From assembly GCF_036898095.1 (NCBI RefSeq), contig NC_090765.1, forward strand, positions 26,496,190-26,560,189: DNA of 64,000 nt, read 5' to 3'. Under the pieces are notes generated by a model, which worked only from the letters and a program-made list of their open reading frames with translations, searched no databases and had not been told where the DNA came from. The stretch is from Palaemon carinicauda (taxonomy: Eukaryota > Arthropoda > Malacostraca > Decapoda > Palaemonidae). Made by a program: the position numbers and the translations under genes. Of the stretch, positions 9,204-19,802 are shown in pieces. Positions within the stretch are counted from its first letter, which is position 1; the number at the start of each line of letters is the position of its first letter.

Positions 9204-9927
9204 CATTGATTGATTTAAAGTTTTCTGGCATCCTGACATCTAAGGTCATTGACGCCGGTAACATTTAATTTATGTATACAAAAATAAAAATTTAAATAAA
9301 ATAAAAAATAAAAGAGTATTCAATTAAAATCATAAAAGTTGAATGTCATAAAAGTTAAATATTTTTCAGAAGACCTGCTTCTGAAATAAATCTAAAAATG
9401 CCACTTGCATGGTAGGACACATCATTTCCAAGAATATTGGCAAGGATGAACCTGCCACCCTCACCTCGAGCCTCAAACAAATATCTATTCCTTAAATTGT
9501 TATAATTGGGGCATTCGGTCAGCAAATGCCTTACTGTTAGAGGTACTAAACAGTCGTCACAATACGGTTGGTGTTGGCCCTTCAGCAGAAACTCGTGTGT
9601 CAACCGAGTGTGACCAATACGGAGATGACAAAGAGACGTCTCCCATTTTCGGGGCATCATATTATACCTCCAAGGAGATATGTCATTTGTTACCTCTCGC
9701 ATTTTATTTCCATCTAGGCTATCCCATTGCTGTTGCCATTTATTGCAAACCAATTTCTTGATGTCAGGTAAGAAATCATTACAGGGAATGGGATACCTTC
9801 TTGGCAGCAACTCAGATGTAGCCTTCTTAGCCAGTGAATCTGCCTTCTCATTCCCAGACACACCTACATGTGCTGGAACCCAACAAAATTGAACTGTTAT
9901 ACCTCTCCATCCAATAATAAAAAGCCA
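9204..9927 (-). mobile_element. 5'-truncated LINE nested in DIRS copy A
   Basis: A 724-bp minus-strand insertion between the last codons of the RT frame and the YR frame of the DIRS element, flanked by an 11-bp target-site duplication. On the minus strand it ends in a short ATCAATCAATG-type tail at 9204-9215 and begins abruptly at 9927 within an RNase H domain. It is younger than the host DIRS insertion. Confidence 0.9.
9355..9900 (-). pseudogene. LINE RNase H and C-terminal domain fragment
   Basis: About 180 codons of a non-LTR retrotransposon pol end. The N-terminal residues (WVPAHVGVSGNEKAD) are the last RNase H motif, with the catalytic His and Asp region. The C-terminal part has a Cys/His cluster (CDDCLVPLTVRHLLTEC), as in I/Jockey-group LINEs that carry RNase H. 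The endonuclease and RT are absent, so this is a fragment. The frame is open to its natural stop, consistent with a recent insertion. Confidence 0.85.
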
Positions 9928-9938
9928 TCAAGGATTCT
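9928..9938 (+). repeat. Target-site duplication, right copy
   Basis: TCAAGGATTCT, matching 9193-9203 on the other side of the nested LINE. Confidence 0.9.
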
Positions 9939-9953
9939 GAATGCTCTAACTTT

Positions 9954-10937
9954 ATGGACTTCATGAAGTTCGTAGCCCAACGAGGTGCAAACATCGATCC
10001 TTTGAATACTATTTTCCTGGAATCTGACAAAAGGGAATCTACTCTCCGTCAATATGACTCAGCTGTCAAGAAATTAGTTAAGTTCTTGAAAGATTCTCAA
10101 GTAGAGAAAATGACAATGAACCTAACTGTGACATTCTTCAGAACTCTCTTCGAATCTGGCCTGGCAGCCAATACCATAACTACAATCAAGTCAGCCTTGA
10201 AAAAGATCTTCCATATTGATTTTGACATTGATCTAACGGATTCATATTTCTCATCCATTCCGAGAGCTTGTGCCAGACTAAAACCTTCAACTCGCCCTAG
10301 CGCAGTTTCCTGGTTTTTGAACGATGTTCTTAAGCTAGCCTCTGACACCCCAAATGAATCCTGTTATATGGCATTATTAAGAAAGTCACTTTTTCTTTTG
10401 AGCCTCGCCTCTGGCTCCAGAATCTCAGAATTGTCAGCCTTATCTAGAGACCCAGGTCATATAGAGTTTCTCTCTTCGGGTGAGGTCCTTCTCTCCCCTA
10501 ACAAAGTGTTCCTGGCTAAAAATGAGGACCCCCAAAACAGGCGGTCTCCCTGGAAGATTGTTCCACTTCCTAGGGATCCATCCCTGTGTCCAGTTACCAC
10601 CCTGAAATCCTACTTAAGTGTAACTTCCACTACAACCACAGGGCCCTTATTTATTAGAGAACACGGAGGAACTATTACCCTTAAAGGAATCAGGCAACAA
10701 ATTCTTTATTTCATTAAACAAGCTAATCCTGAATCATTCCCACATGTCCATGATATTCGAGCTGTGGCTACCTCAATTAATTTTTTCCACCATATGAAAT
10801 TTGATGAGCTCTCAAAATATACGGGTTGGAAGTCCCCTAAAGTTTTCAAGCGCCACTACCTAAAACCTTTAGAAGCTCTTAGATTTGCCACAGTAGCTGC
10901 AGGGAATATAATTCCTCCTGAAGGTACCGAGTCCTAA
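9954..10937 (+). CDS. DIRS tyrosine recombinase (copy A)
   Basis: Integrase-like enzyme that inserts the circular DNA copy. The open frame of 327 codons has an N-terminal SAM-like, core-binding region (STLRQYDSAVKKLVKFLK to SALKKIF, residues 25-95) and a catalytic domain with Arg156 (GSRISELSALS), His266 and Arg269 (HDIR) and the nucleophile Tyr302 (RHYLKP); GW precedes the Tyr region in place of the second His/Trp motif. All catalytic residues are present and the frame ends naturally at 10937. The native N-terminus lies upstream, across the LINE insertion: codons ending in TNSQCVRFLKDS (about 9131-9203) belong to it. The protein from the internal Met9954 would lack only about the first 30 residues. 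This is the best preserved YR in the window. Confidence 0.93.
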   Translation: MDFMKFVAQRGANIDPLNTIFLESDKRESTLRQYDSAVKKLVKFLKDSQVEKMTMNLTVTFFRTLFESGLAANTITTIKSALKKIFHIDFDIDLTDSYFSSIPRACARLKPSTRPSAVSWFLNDVLKLASDTPNESCYMALLRKSLFLLSLASGSRISELSALSRDPGHIEFLSSGEVLLSPNKVFLAKNEDPQNRRSPWKIVPLPRDPSLCPVTTLKSYLSVTSTTTTGPLFIREHGGTITLKGIRQQILYFIKQANPESFPHVHDIRAVATSINFFHHMKFDELSKYTGWKSPKVFKRHYLKPLEALRFATVAAGNIIPPEGTES

Positions 10938-11436
10938 TCACAACGTCTTGCTCTGTCCTCTTTTCCTCTTGCCTGGCTTACCTGTTGTTCCTACCTGTTT
11001 TGTTTACCATGATGTTTTATTTTATTATTCAATTGATCAAATTCACGAATTGTTTTGATTTCACTTGTTCTTGAAATCCCCGAGATGATTTTCTTTTGTT
11101 ATGTTAAATATTTGTTATGGGTTTTCTTTCGCTTGGTTCTCTCCATCTTCCCCTGGTGGGATTTTGTAACATGCTCATATTTATATCTATGATTGAATGT
11201 TTAACTTTGCATTTTGATTACCAAGCTGGATTACCACTTTTCATATCTGTTGACTTTTACCTACGGGTTTCATTATTGATTATGTACCATGCTTAATTAT
11301 CACTGTCATTTACAATGTGATCTATTTTACGGGTTTCCACATCCCTCTTTTTTGTTATTAAAACTCATCAGCTATGTTATTTTTGTGTTATTCCCTTCAG
11401 GTAGTTAGCCATATTGGGTCCCCATTCTCTGGTACG
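10938..11436 (+). other. DIRS copy A 3' untranslated region
   Basis: About 500 bp of T-rich sequence between the YR stop and the ICR. No open frame or repeat of note was seen. The equivalent region of copies B and C (26861-27236, 59805-60176) is similarly T-rich but shorter. Confidence 0.6.
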
Positions 11437-11528
11437 ATTTCACTGGGCGGCACGGGTCGGAGCACAGAAAAGAGATTTTGACATAGAAAAAATCTATTTC
11501 TGGGCGAAAGACCCGTGCCGCCCAGTGA
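11437..11528 (+). repeat. Internal complementary region (ICR), DIRS copy A
   Basis: The first half (ATTTCACTGGGCGG to CACAGAAAA) is the reverse complement of the left terminus at 2862-2900. The second half (GATTTTGACATAG to GCCCAGTGAA) is the reverse complement of the right terminus at about 11822-11876. Together they equal the reverse complement of the joined ends of a circle, the diagnostic ICR of DIRS elements. Confidence 0.92.
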
Positions 11529-11573
11529 ACCCACCCGTCCCTCCCTAATTGGGCCCCAATCTGGGGTGCTATA

Positions 11574-11878
11574 AGGAGTGACGTCACTGGCGTGGGATTA
11601 CTAGTAGTAGTAGGATGTTGAACGGCACCTCGCTGTTCGGGGATATTGACAGGAGATTTCTAAATGGTGCGAGGCCTCTGGTTGTGATTAATTCACACCC
11701 CAGTAGTATACCGACACCTTATTAAGGTGAGCGAGCTGGGTTCAACCTAGCATTCCTATACAAATTTTTCTCTGGTAAATTTATAGCAGTTTTTACCTTA
11801 GAAATGATGTTAAAGGAGCATTTCACTGGGCGGCACGGGTCTCTCGCCCAGAAATAGATTTTTCCTACGTCAAAATCC
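11574..11878 (+). repeat. Right inverted terminal repeat, DIRS copy A
   Basis: Reverse complement of 2866-3142, extended outward by the stretch ending CTACGTCAAAATCC. It contains the palindrome CACCTTATTAAGGTG at 11715-11729. Confidence 0.93.
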
Positions 11879-11881
11879 TTT

Positions 11882-11896
11882 ATATATATATTATAC

Positions 11897-11995
<99 letters not shown>

Positions 11996-11996
11996 A
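11882..11996. repeat. (AT)n microsatellite with CATA units
   Basis: About 55 AT units preceded by a few CATA units and followed by (AC)n and TATACATACATACATA, adjoining the 3' end of the minus-strand RTE element. Confidence 0.95.
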
Positions 11997-12019
11997 TATT
12001 GTATATAAATATACATACA

Positions 12020-14580
12020 TACATATACCAAAGGCACTTCCCCCAATTTTGGGGGGTAGCCGACATCAACAATGAAACAAAACAAAAAAGGGGACCTCTA
12101 CTCTCTACGTTCCTCCAGCCTAACCAGGGACTCAGCCGAGTTCAGCTTGTACTGCTAGGGTGCCACAGCCCAACCTCCCACATTTCCACCACAGATTTAG
12201 CTTCATAATGCTGAATCCCCTACTGCTGCTACCTCCGCAGTCATCTAAGGCACCGGAGGAAACAGCAGGGCCTACCGGAACTGCTTCACAATCGCTCGCC
12301 ATTCATTCCTATTTCTAGCACACTCTCTTGCCTCTCTCACATCTATCCTCCTATCACCCAGAGCTTTCTTCACACCATCCATCCACCCAAACCTTGGCCT
12401 TCCTCTTGTACTTCTCCCATCAACTCTTGCATTCATCACCTTTTTTAGCAGACAGCCATTTTCCATTCTCTCAACATGGCCAAACCACCTAAACACATTC
12501 ATATCCACTCTAGCCGCTAACTCATTTCTTACACCCGTTCTCTCCCTCACCACTTCGTTCCTAACCCTATCTACTCGAGATACACCACCCGTACTCCTTA
12601 GACACTTCATCTCAAACACATTCAATTTCTGTCTCTCCATCACTTTCATTCCCCACAACTCCGATCCATACATCACAGTTGGTACAATCACTTTCTCATA
12701 TAGAACTCTCTTTACATTCATGCCCAACCCTCTATTTTTTACTACTCCCTTAACTGCCCCCAACACTTTGCAACCTTCATTCACTCTCTGACGTACATCT
12801 GCTTCCACTCCACCATTTGCTGCAACAACAGACCCCAAGTACTTAAACTGATCCACCTCCTCAAGTAACTCTCCATTCAACATGACATTCAACCTTGCAC
12901 CACCTTCCCTTCTCGTACATCTCATAACCTTACTCTTACCCACATTAACTCTCAACTTCCTTCTCTCACACACCCTTCCAAATTCTGTCACTAGTCAGTC
13001 AAGCTTCTCTTCTGTGTCTGCTACCAGTACAGTATCATCCGCAAACAACAACTGATTTACCTCCCATTCTTGATCATTCTCGCCTACCAGTTTTAATCCT
13101 CGTCCAAGCACTCGAGCATTCACCTCTCTCACCACTCCATCAACATACAAGTTAAACGACCACGGCGACATCACACATCCCTGTCTCAGCCCCACTCTCA
13201 CCGGAAACCAATTGCTCACTTCATTTCCTATTCTAACACATGCTTTACTACCTTTGTAGAAACTTTTCACTGCTTGCAACAACCTTCCACCAACTCCATA
13301 TAACCTCATCACATTCCACATTGCTTCCCTATCAACTCTATCATATGCTTTCTCCAGATCCATAAACGCAACATACACCTCCTTACCTTTTGCTAAATAT
13401 TTCTCGCATATCTGCCTAACTGTAAAAATCTGATTCATACAACCCCTACCTCTTCTAAAACCACCCTGTACTTCCAAGATTGCATTCTCTGTTTTATCCT
13501 TAATCCTATTAATCATTACTCTACCATACACTTTTCCAACTACACTCAACAAACTAATACCTCTTGAATTACAATACTCATGCACATCTCCCTTACCCTT
13601 ATATAGTGGTACAATACATGCACAAACCACTCTACTGGTACCATTGACAACACAAAACACATATTAAACAATCTCACCAACCATTCAAGTACAGTCACAC
13701 CCCCTTCCCTTCCTTCAACATCTCAGCTTTCACACCATCCATACCAGATGCTTTTCCTACTCTCGTTTCATCTAGTGCTCTCCTCACTTCCTCTATTGTA
13801 ATCTCTCTCTCATTCTCATCTCCCATCACTGGCACCTCAACACCTGCAACAGCAATTATATCTGCCTCTCTATTATCCTCAACATTCGGCAAACATCCAA
13901 AATATTCCGCCCACCTTTTCCTTGCCTCCTCTCCTTTTAACAACCTTCCATTTCCATCCTTCACTGTCTCTTCAATTTTTGCGCCACCCTTCCTTACTCT
14001 CTTCACTTCTTTCCAAAACTTCCTCTTATTCTCTTCATATGACTGACCCAGTCCCTGACCCCACCTCAGGTCAGCTGCCCTCTTTGCCTCACGTACCTTG
14101 CGCTTTACTTCCACATTTTTCTCTCTATATTTTTCATACTTCTCTATACTATTACTCTGCAGCCATTCTTCAAAAGCCCTCTTTTTTCTCTTCCACTTTT
14201 ACCTTCACTCCTTCATTCCACCATTCACTGCCCTTCCTCATGCTGCCTCCAACAACCTTCTTGCCCCATACATTACTTGCAATCCCAACAAGATTCTCTT
14301 TTGCTAAGTTCCACTCCTCCTCTAAATTACCAGTTTCTCTTACTCTCACCTCGTCATATGCCATTTTCAACCTTTCCTGATATTTACTTTTTACACCCCG
14401 TTTTATTAGCTCTTCAACCCTCACTAGCTCCCTTTTACATCCACCTACTCTATTCCCCAACTCTTTTGCAACAACTAATTTTCCTTCCACCAAAAAATTA
14501 TCAGACATACCGTTAGCCATACCCCTAAACACGTGCACGTCTTTCAATCTTCCAAAATTCTTTTAGTTATCAACACATAT
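12020..14580 (-). mobile_element. RTE-type LINE, 5'-truncated
   Basis: Minus-strand RTE-clade LINE holding the linker before the RT, the RT, the C-terminal domain and the 3' UTR. The endonuclease part is absent: homology stops near 14580. The 3' UTR ends in a hairpin (CCCCCAA-TT-TTGGGGG, 12040-12055) and a TATG-type simple tail that runs into the (AT)n tract. A fragment of another copy is at 2782-2865. Confidence 0.88.
12272..14547 (-). pseudogene. RTE reverse transcriptase, broken
   Basis: Minus-strand coding remnant. From 14547 downwards: linker region (14170-14547 and 13695-14114, in shifted frames), then the RT (12995-13660) with PLYKGKGDVHEYCNSRGISL, FRRGRGC, MDLEKAYDRVDR (motif A), LRQGCVMSPWSFNLY (motif B) and LLFADDTVLVA (motif C, FADD). 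The C-terminal part (12272-12991) has YLGSVV, YGSELWGM and the RTE-typical FRWFGHVERM near its end. A single TGA at 12992-12994 separates the last two parts in the same frame; frameshifts at about 13660-13695 and 14114-14170 separate the others. Catalytic residues survive but the protein cannot be made intact. RTE assignment rests on the FGHVERM block and the overall order. Confidence 0.88.
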
Positions 14581-14686
14581 ATATAAATACAAATATATTA
14601 AATGAATAGGTGAGATTGCAATATACACAAAAAAAAAACACTCAAATAAATATGCAGATCAAACACATGCACAACCAGATATATGA

Positions 14687-14815
<129 letters not shown>

Positions 14816-14824
14816 TACATACAT

Positions 14825-15179
14825 AAGTAGTGGTATTCATTAGTATTTAATAGAATTAAAACAATTTTGAAAAAAATCATTAACATGAATAATATTGATA
14901 AAATATTGATGGAACTTCCATGGAAAATATGTTACCATTATTAATTTCATAATTAGATTAGCATAAGGACTAGAACTATAGAACTATAGACTTTTGTACA
15001 TTGTTCTTACAAATTTACCTTAGTCAGTTTGAATAACTGTGTAAATAGGGTCACAGCAGGAAACACTATTCAAAAGGCTCAACAAGAAGGGAGATAATAC
15101 AAAATAGTCTATGGTTAGTTGAAAAGATGTATGACGGTAACATCTTAGGTCTCTAGGTTTAGTTGGCCGGGAAATACCT
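14825..15179. other. No recognised gene
   Basis: AT-rich spacer with no convincing open frame, repeat partner or RNA gene. Confidence 0.5.
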
Positions 15180-15783
15180 TCGGAGACTACGGCACGTTTT
15201 GAGAATCCACAGATACAGTAATGCTCTGGTATACTTCCATCAGGACGACATGGCTTGAGCCCAAAAAACGGATTTTGAGCGAAGCGAAAAATCTATTTTT
15301 GGGTGAGATTGCCATGTCGTCCTGATGGACCCCCCCTTCCCTTTCTTCTAAAGGGCTGTAGGTCCCCTCCCTACATACAGTATCTGTAGCACCTCGTGTA
15401 TCGCTACAAGGAATACAGATGGAGCCGTGAGCGGCGCAATGCACGCTTACGAAACGGGAGAGGAGAGATACCTTGCGAGCGGCTCTCCTTTCTTTCTCGT
15501 TTTCGTTTTCTTGCCAATTGACCCCTTCGAAGTGTTAACTCTGTTCGGGGTGCAGATTGCTATGTGGTGTGTCAAGAATACGTCCTCTGATATTTCGCGA
15601 TATCCCTGGTTCTTTTATTAGGGATATTCGCTCCAGGAGTTAGAATTCTGGGTACCTTAAGGTAAATTCTCTGGGAATATTGCCGTAGTTATATATACCC
15701 AAGGAAGCTACACTTTAGGAACTTCCATCGGACGACATGGCCATCTCACCCAAAAATAGATTTTTCGCTTCGCTCAAAATCCG
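15180..15783 (+). mobile_element. DIRS-like family III right terminus (solo fragment)
   Basis: Terminal piece of a third DIRS-like family: an ICR at 15238-15328 followed by about 450 bp of right-terminal sequence whose outer end (ATCTCACCCAAAAATAG to CTCAAAATCC, 15742-15782) is the reverse complement of the second half of the ICR. No RT or YR coding sequence remains upstream. The ICR sequence is related to that of family I (AAAAATCTATTT-TGGG shared) but clearly different elsewhere. Its right end lies a few bases from the left edge of the duplicated block at 15791. Confidence 0.8.
15238..15328 (+). repeat. ICR of DIRS-like family III
   Basis: Large imperfect palindrome bounded by CATCAGGACGACATGGC and GCCATGTCGTCCTGATG. 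Its second half is the reverse complement of 15728-15782. Its first half implies a left terminus beginning TTTTTTGGGCTCAAGCC that is not in the window. Confidence 0.85.
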
Positions 15784-15879
15784 TTAATTTATGCTATTAG
15801 TTGTAACTTTTCCTTGTTTTTGGTGTGGTTTTATGTACTTTACTGTTCTCTAATATTATAATATTTGTGTAAAATAGCC

Positions 15880-16022
15880 CATAATAGGAGCATCCTCAGG
15901 TGGGGAGCCAATCAATACTATTTCCATTCATTCTCATGGAAGATTGATTCAGTGTTCTAACAATTTGCCTTTCGAACATGTCTTTAGCATAAATTGTGTT
16001 CGATCTCCGAGGTACCACTATA
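15880..16022 (+). mobile_element. Tigger/pogo-type right-end fragment
   Basis: Ends in TTCGATCTCCGAGGTACCACTA, the reverse of a CAGTGGTACCTCG-type Tigger terminus, with AT-rich sub-terminal sequence. The sister copy at 51926-52066 keeps the terminal ACTG plus TA. No transposase was seen. Confidence 0.55.
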
Positions 16023-17208
16023 CTTTCCTTTTCATATTTATCTACTTCAAATTTTTATAAGAAGGCTTGTTTTGATGGGTTATTAAACCACTATCTTTTA
16101 GTTCAATTTCTTCATCTGAACTACATTTGTTTCATCTCTGATTTCAATCATTAGATGGTTTTCATTGATTTTTAGTAGTGGTTTCAATCAATCCCCTATT
16201 TTCATTAATTTGCCTTAATAACATTTTTTGTATGGTAATAGCTCAATAAATAATTCATTTACAAATCTTCATTAAAAAGAAGATAAAACTAGACCAATTT
16301 TGTGTCGTCTTAATTTTATTTTTCACCGATTCAAAAAAGTTTATATATATTTAGCATGCTACGTAAATTGTTTGTTTTTTATATACTGTATATTTCTTCT
16401 GAAAACTGGAAAAAATACATGTATATGCAAAGTCATCTTGCCTTGTGATGATTTTAGTCATTCATCCGGATAATCTTTCATGCTTACCAGGAGGGTAAAC
16501 TTAAGAACAGATGAACCCTTACTAGTGCCCTAAGAGTCATTGGCCTGTACAGAGATCAGATTCAGCACTAGGACCACGGGACTTTCACCTTGCTTTACCA
16601 ACTCAATTATACGAATGCAATGGTTAAAGGAGGAGTATTCTCCTATCCATTACCTCCGGGCTCTATGAGTACAGTACTTAAAATCTGACTTCAAGCCATG
16701 AGGGATTCAAAAATCAATATCAGTCAAGACAGTGCAAGGGTGAAAATGGCGATGTAAAAATGACAGAAAATCCAAAATAATTGATTATAAATCAATTTTC
16801 CAGGACCAAGAATTACAGCATCAAGCAGGAAGATGCTCTCCCATGTTCCCATCCAAAACAAGGGGATAGATTCTGAAAACAAACCACCACCAAACAGACA
16901 GGGAGATGAGTATAATAACCTCAGAAAAATAAATGAGAAGAAATAATGCAGCAGAGAAATTCATTGCCAAGAAGTATATTGTAATATTTTTGAAATATGT
17001 AAAGAGGTCAATTTTAATAACATACACAAGACACAGACTTTAGGCATGTAGTAAAAATGTGTACATTACGGCAATTCTTGGTATTACAATACTGTAAAAT
17101 CTCACACATGCTTCAATGTTATGTGTAATACCTCAACTTGAATTTAGTTACCAAAACAATTTAACATGAAATAAAGATATTTATCATATATAGAGATTTA
17201 ATACTTAC

Positions 17209-17319
17209 AGTTGTCTCTCTCATCAGACTGATCAGCACAATCAAAAATATCATCACATCGCTCACTCTCAGGAATACAAGATCCGTCTCCACATTGATAT
17301 TCTGTTTGTTTACAGACTC
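17209..17319 (-). CDS. LDLa exon a (copy 1)
   Basis: 111-base minus-strand exon between acceptor CTTTAG and donor T|GTAAGT. It codes one LDL-receptor class A module: VCKQTEYQCGDGSC, IPESERC, DDIFDCADQSDERDN, with the sixth Cys split over the exon end (T|, completed by the next exon). The calcium-cage acidic residues (D..D, DQSDE) are present. The residue after RCD is Asp where copy 2 and most LDLa modules have Gly. The exon is symmetric (2 bases before and 1 after whole codons). It is the last LDLa exon found going left; the downstream exon is outside the window. Confidence 0.9.
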
Positions 17320-18905
17320 CTAAAGACAATTACAAAACATAACAAAATATGTTATAAAACATTGAACATCTAGAACAGATAAACATTAAATTTATAAAGG
17401 TATGGATATCTTACCCAAAACATTCAAGGATACACAAATCAAGGAAACAGATTTTGAGACAAAATAGCCCACATCAAATATGCTTGTCACTGACAATCTT
17501 TTAAAATAAAACAGAATTTATATTCAAGTTATACTTAAATACTATAAGAATTTGTAAAATTTGTTTTTTTTAAACTAATTTTGATCACATCTATATTGGC
17601 TCGAAAGTTCACTAGAACCATACCATATATATTCATGGTTCTCAGAGAGTTACTCTATGAAAGGGAAAAGTAATGGTTAAGATTAATGTCAAAAGTAAAC
17701 AGTGTCCATGAATGAATATGAAAAAGTTTTTTTAGTTTCTGTACAAAAATCATTGAAGTTTTAAACTTGATGCATACAGTAACCTCGCAATAACTAATCC
17801 ATTTATAATGGATTCTAGATGTCTAGGTGATGTTGTACAGGTCAATTTCTAGAAAAAGTATGTTAACTCCAATATATTTGTACTTATTTGCTGTAAATTT
17901 ATTTTTTAAAGGTAATAAAACTATTTCCCCTTCAATATAGGCATATCTTCAAAATAAATAGTCTATTCGAGAAATAATTCTATATCAAAGAAATCTTCTT
18001 TTTTATGCGAGCCCAGTTGAGAAAATGTAAACACTGTCAATTGATTTCAAGCTAATGCCATCGAGGATATGGGCATATGTATAAATAACAAATTATATTA
18101 ATATAATTTACAAACTTACTCAAAATATCTTAATATAAATATTGCAAAAATACCAATGTTTCATAGACCAACAATTTTCATACAGTTTAGTTAAAGCTAT
18201 TAGTATCACTAATTATCAATTGGATGTAAAAATATGTTTGCTCGTTTGTTGATACAGTATTTGTAATGAAACTTGGACAAAACAATGGTTTCCCTGTTGG
18301 CTGTTGTATGTAGGAAAAATATAACATAGAATCGGCATTATTTCAGTTACTTTGAATTTCTAAGGATACAATTATAAAAACAATTGCAATATCATCTTTA
18401 TATAACCAAACCCTAGCTTATACACAGATGGCTTTGTAATTTAAGTCGTCTTATACTACAGATGAGATAAATTAATTAAAATTTTCTTTATCATTTACCA
18501 CGTCTTGGTTTGGAAATATAATATTTACATTTATTTACCAATTTATTTGCAAATATAGTAGTCCTGTATAAATTCCATTTGTGATTTTGTTTGATTTTAA
18601 TTATTAGGATAGAAATATGTTACTTCCAAAATTGACCACTAGTATTTTCCAGCATTGCACTGTATTCACTCATTTTGATTCAGTCCTTGCATGTAGTGAC
18701 CTTTCTTTCTGTTTCATTTAATTTAAATCCCTCAATTATGTCATCCAAGGGCAAAAAAGCAAATTGAGTCAATCTCAGCTGCTGGGTATGTATGATAGTC
18801 CACTACTGTATACAATTGGGTATGATTTTATCCGATTTAATGATTCAGTAGACATATTTTAAATATATCAGACAATCACGAATAACGGCCAGCCCTTCGC
18901 CACTA
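17320..18905. other. Intron sequence, no other gene
   Basis: AT-rich intron between exons a and b, duplicated at 53360-54951. No other open frame or structured repeat was recognised before the MITE. Confidence 0.6.
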
Positions 18906-19335
18906 CAGTCAAACCTCTCGATACAAAAAAATAGACTTACAAAATTTTCACTCTGCGAAATGAGATGTGAAGAATTTACGACTCTCATTACGAAAAATTT
19001 TTCGGATAACAAAAGGAGGTATGGTGCGAGAGCCCAACCGTGTCCGAGACTGATTTTAAAATTCGCGCTCCGCCAGCCAGTAAACTTTCTACCATCCTCA
19101 CGTATTCCCATTGGTTATCTCCTACTCGGATGCTAGTTACCACCATGAGATCCTGCTCTTCTATTGGTCAGCATCTACTGTACTGTATCCCATCGTGCAT
19201 CTTTTTATAATCATTTAATGTGGGGTCTGGAACGAACTAGGCTATCTACATGTAAAAGGAGACTCACAAGATGAAAAAATCACTTTACGAAAGCCATTAC
19301 GGAACCAATTAATTTCGTGTTGTGAGGCATTACTG
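18906..19335. mobile_element. MITE-like pogo/Tigger-type element (copy 1)
   Basis: About 430 bp bounded by TA-CAGTCAAACCTCTCGATACGA on the left and TTCGTGTTGTGAGGCATTACTG-TA on the right. The ends are an imperfect inverted repeat with a CAGT start and TA target, as in pogo/Tigger elements. There is no transposase. Direct copy at 54952-55384 in the second duplicated block. Confidence 0.65.
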
Positions 19336-19475
19336 TATTTGTCTGTTATTGCGAGATTCAACTGTACATCAAATAGGACATATACATATAGTACAATAAG
19401 AAGGCAAAATGATTAAGGAATGAAAAGTGTGCACCCAAAATGACAAACTTTGGTAATATGTTATGAGTATAATAA

Positions 19476-19802
19476 TTTCTGGGCTCGACCTATGACGCTC
19501 CATGAAATACTCCTTATAGCACCATTTCTAAGGTATAAATACTGCTAAATATACCAGAGAAAAAAGTTGCATGGAATGCCAGGAATAAACCCAGCTCGCT
19601 CACTCTAATTGAGTGTCGGTATAGTAACTGGGGCGTGTTAGAACCACGACCAGAGGTCCCTCACCAGTTAGTCCTCTCCTTCCTCAATATCCTCCAATAC
19701 TACGAGGTGCCGTTCTACATCCGACTACTGCCCTCTACTACGACTACCCTCCCCCCACCCTTACCACTTCCCACGCTTCTTCCCTTATTCCTTTCTAGCA
19801 CC
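19476..19802 (+). repeat. Left inverted terminal repeat, DIRS copy B
   Basis: Matches the reverse complement of 27370-27722. It contains the palindrome CACTCTAATTGAGTG at 19601-19615. A 60-70-codon open frame inside the ITR (MLEPRPEVPHQL...) also appears in reverse at the right ITRs; it is a product of the repeat and not a likely gene. Confidence 0.92.

Larger units (their letters stand above)
2862..11881 (+). mobile_element. DIRS-like tyrosine-recombinase retrotransposon, family I copy A
   Basis: Nearly complete DIRS-like element of about 9.0 kb, about 8.3 kb without a nested LINE. Order: left ITR, short start exon, Cys/His exon, Gag-like ORF, RT/RNase H, tyrosine recombinase, ICR, right ITR. 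DIRS elements replicate through a circular DNA intermediate and integrate with a tyrosine recombinase, so they leave no conventional target duplication; here only a TTT is shared at the two junctions. The left end interrupts an RTE fragment and the right end abuts an (AT)n tract. Gag and YR frames are open; RT/RH has a frameshift and a nonsense codon. Family identity rests on ITR, ICR and YR seen together. Confidence 0.93.

Noticed and set aside
11437..11528. Large palindrome read as a stand-alone MITE or hairpin
   Set aside because: Its two halves match the two element ends exactly as a DIRS ICR should, and it is at the same place in all copies.
13922..14516. Plus-strand Ser/Leu/Pro-rich frames opposite the RTE element
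   Set aside because: Antisense shadows of the purine-rich RTE coding strand.
16821..17027. Hydrophobic 68-codon frame conserved at 52861-53067, possibly a small membrane protein
   Set aside because: Its conservation is explained by the block duplication as a whole, as neighbouring non-coding sequence is equally conserved; AT-rich DNA readily gives hydrophobic frames.
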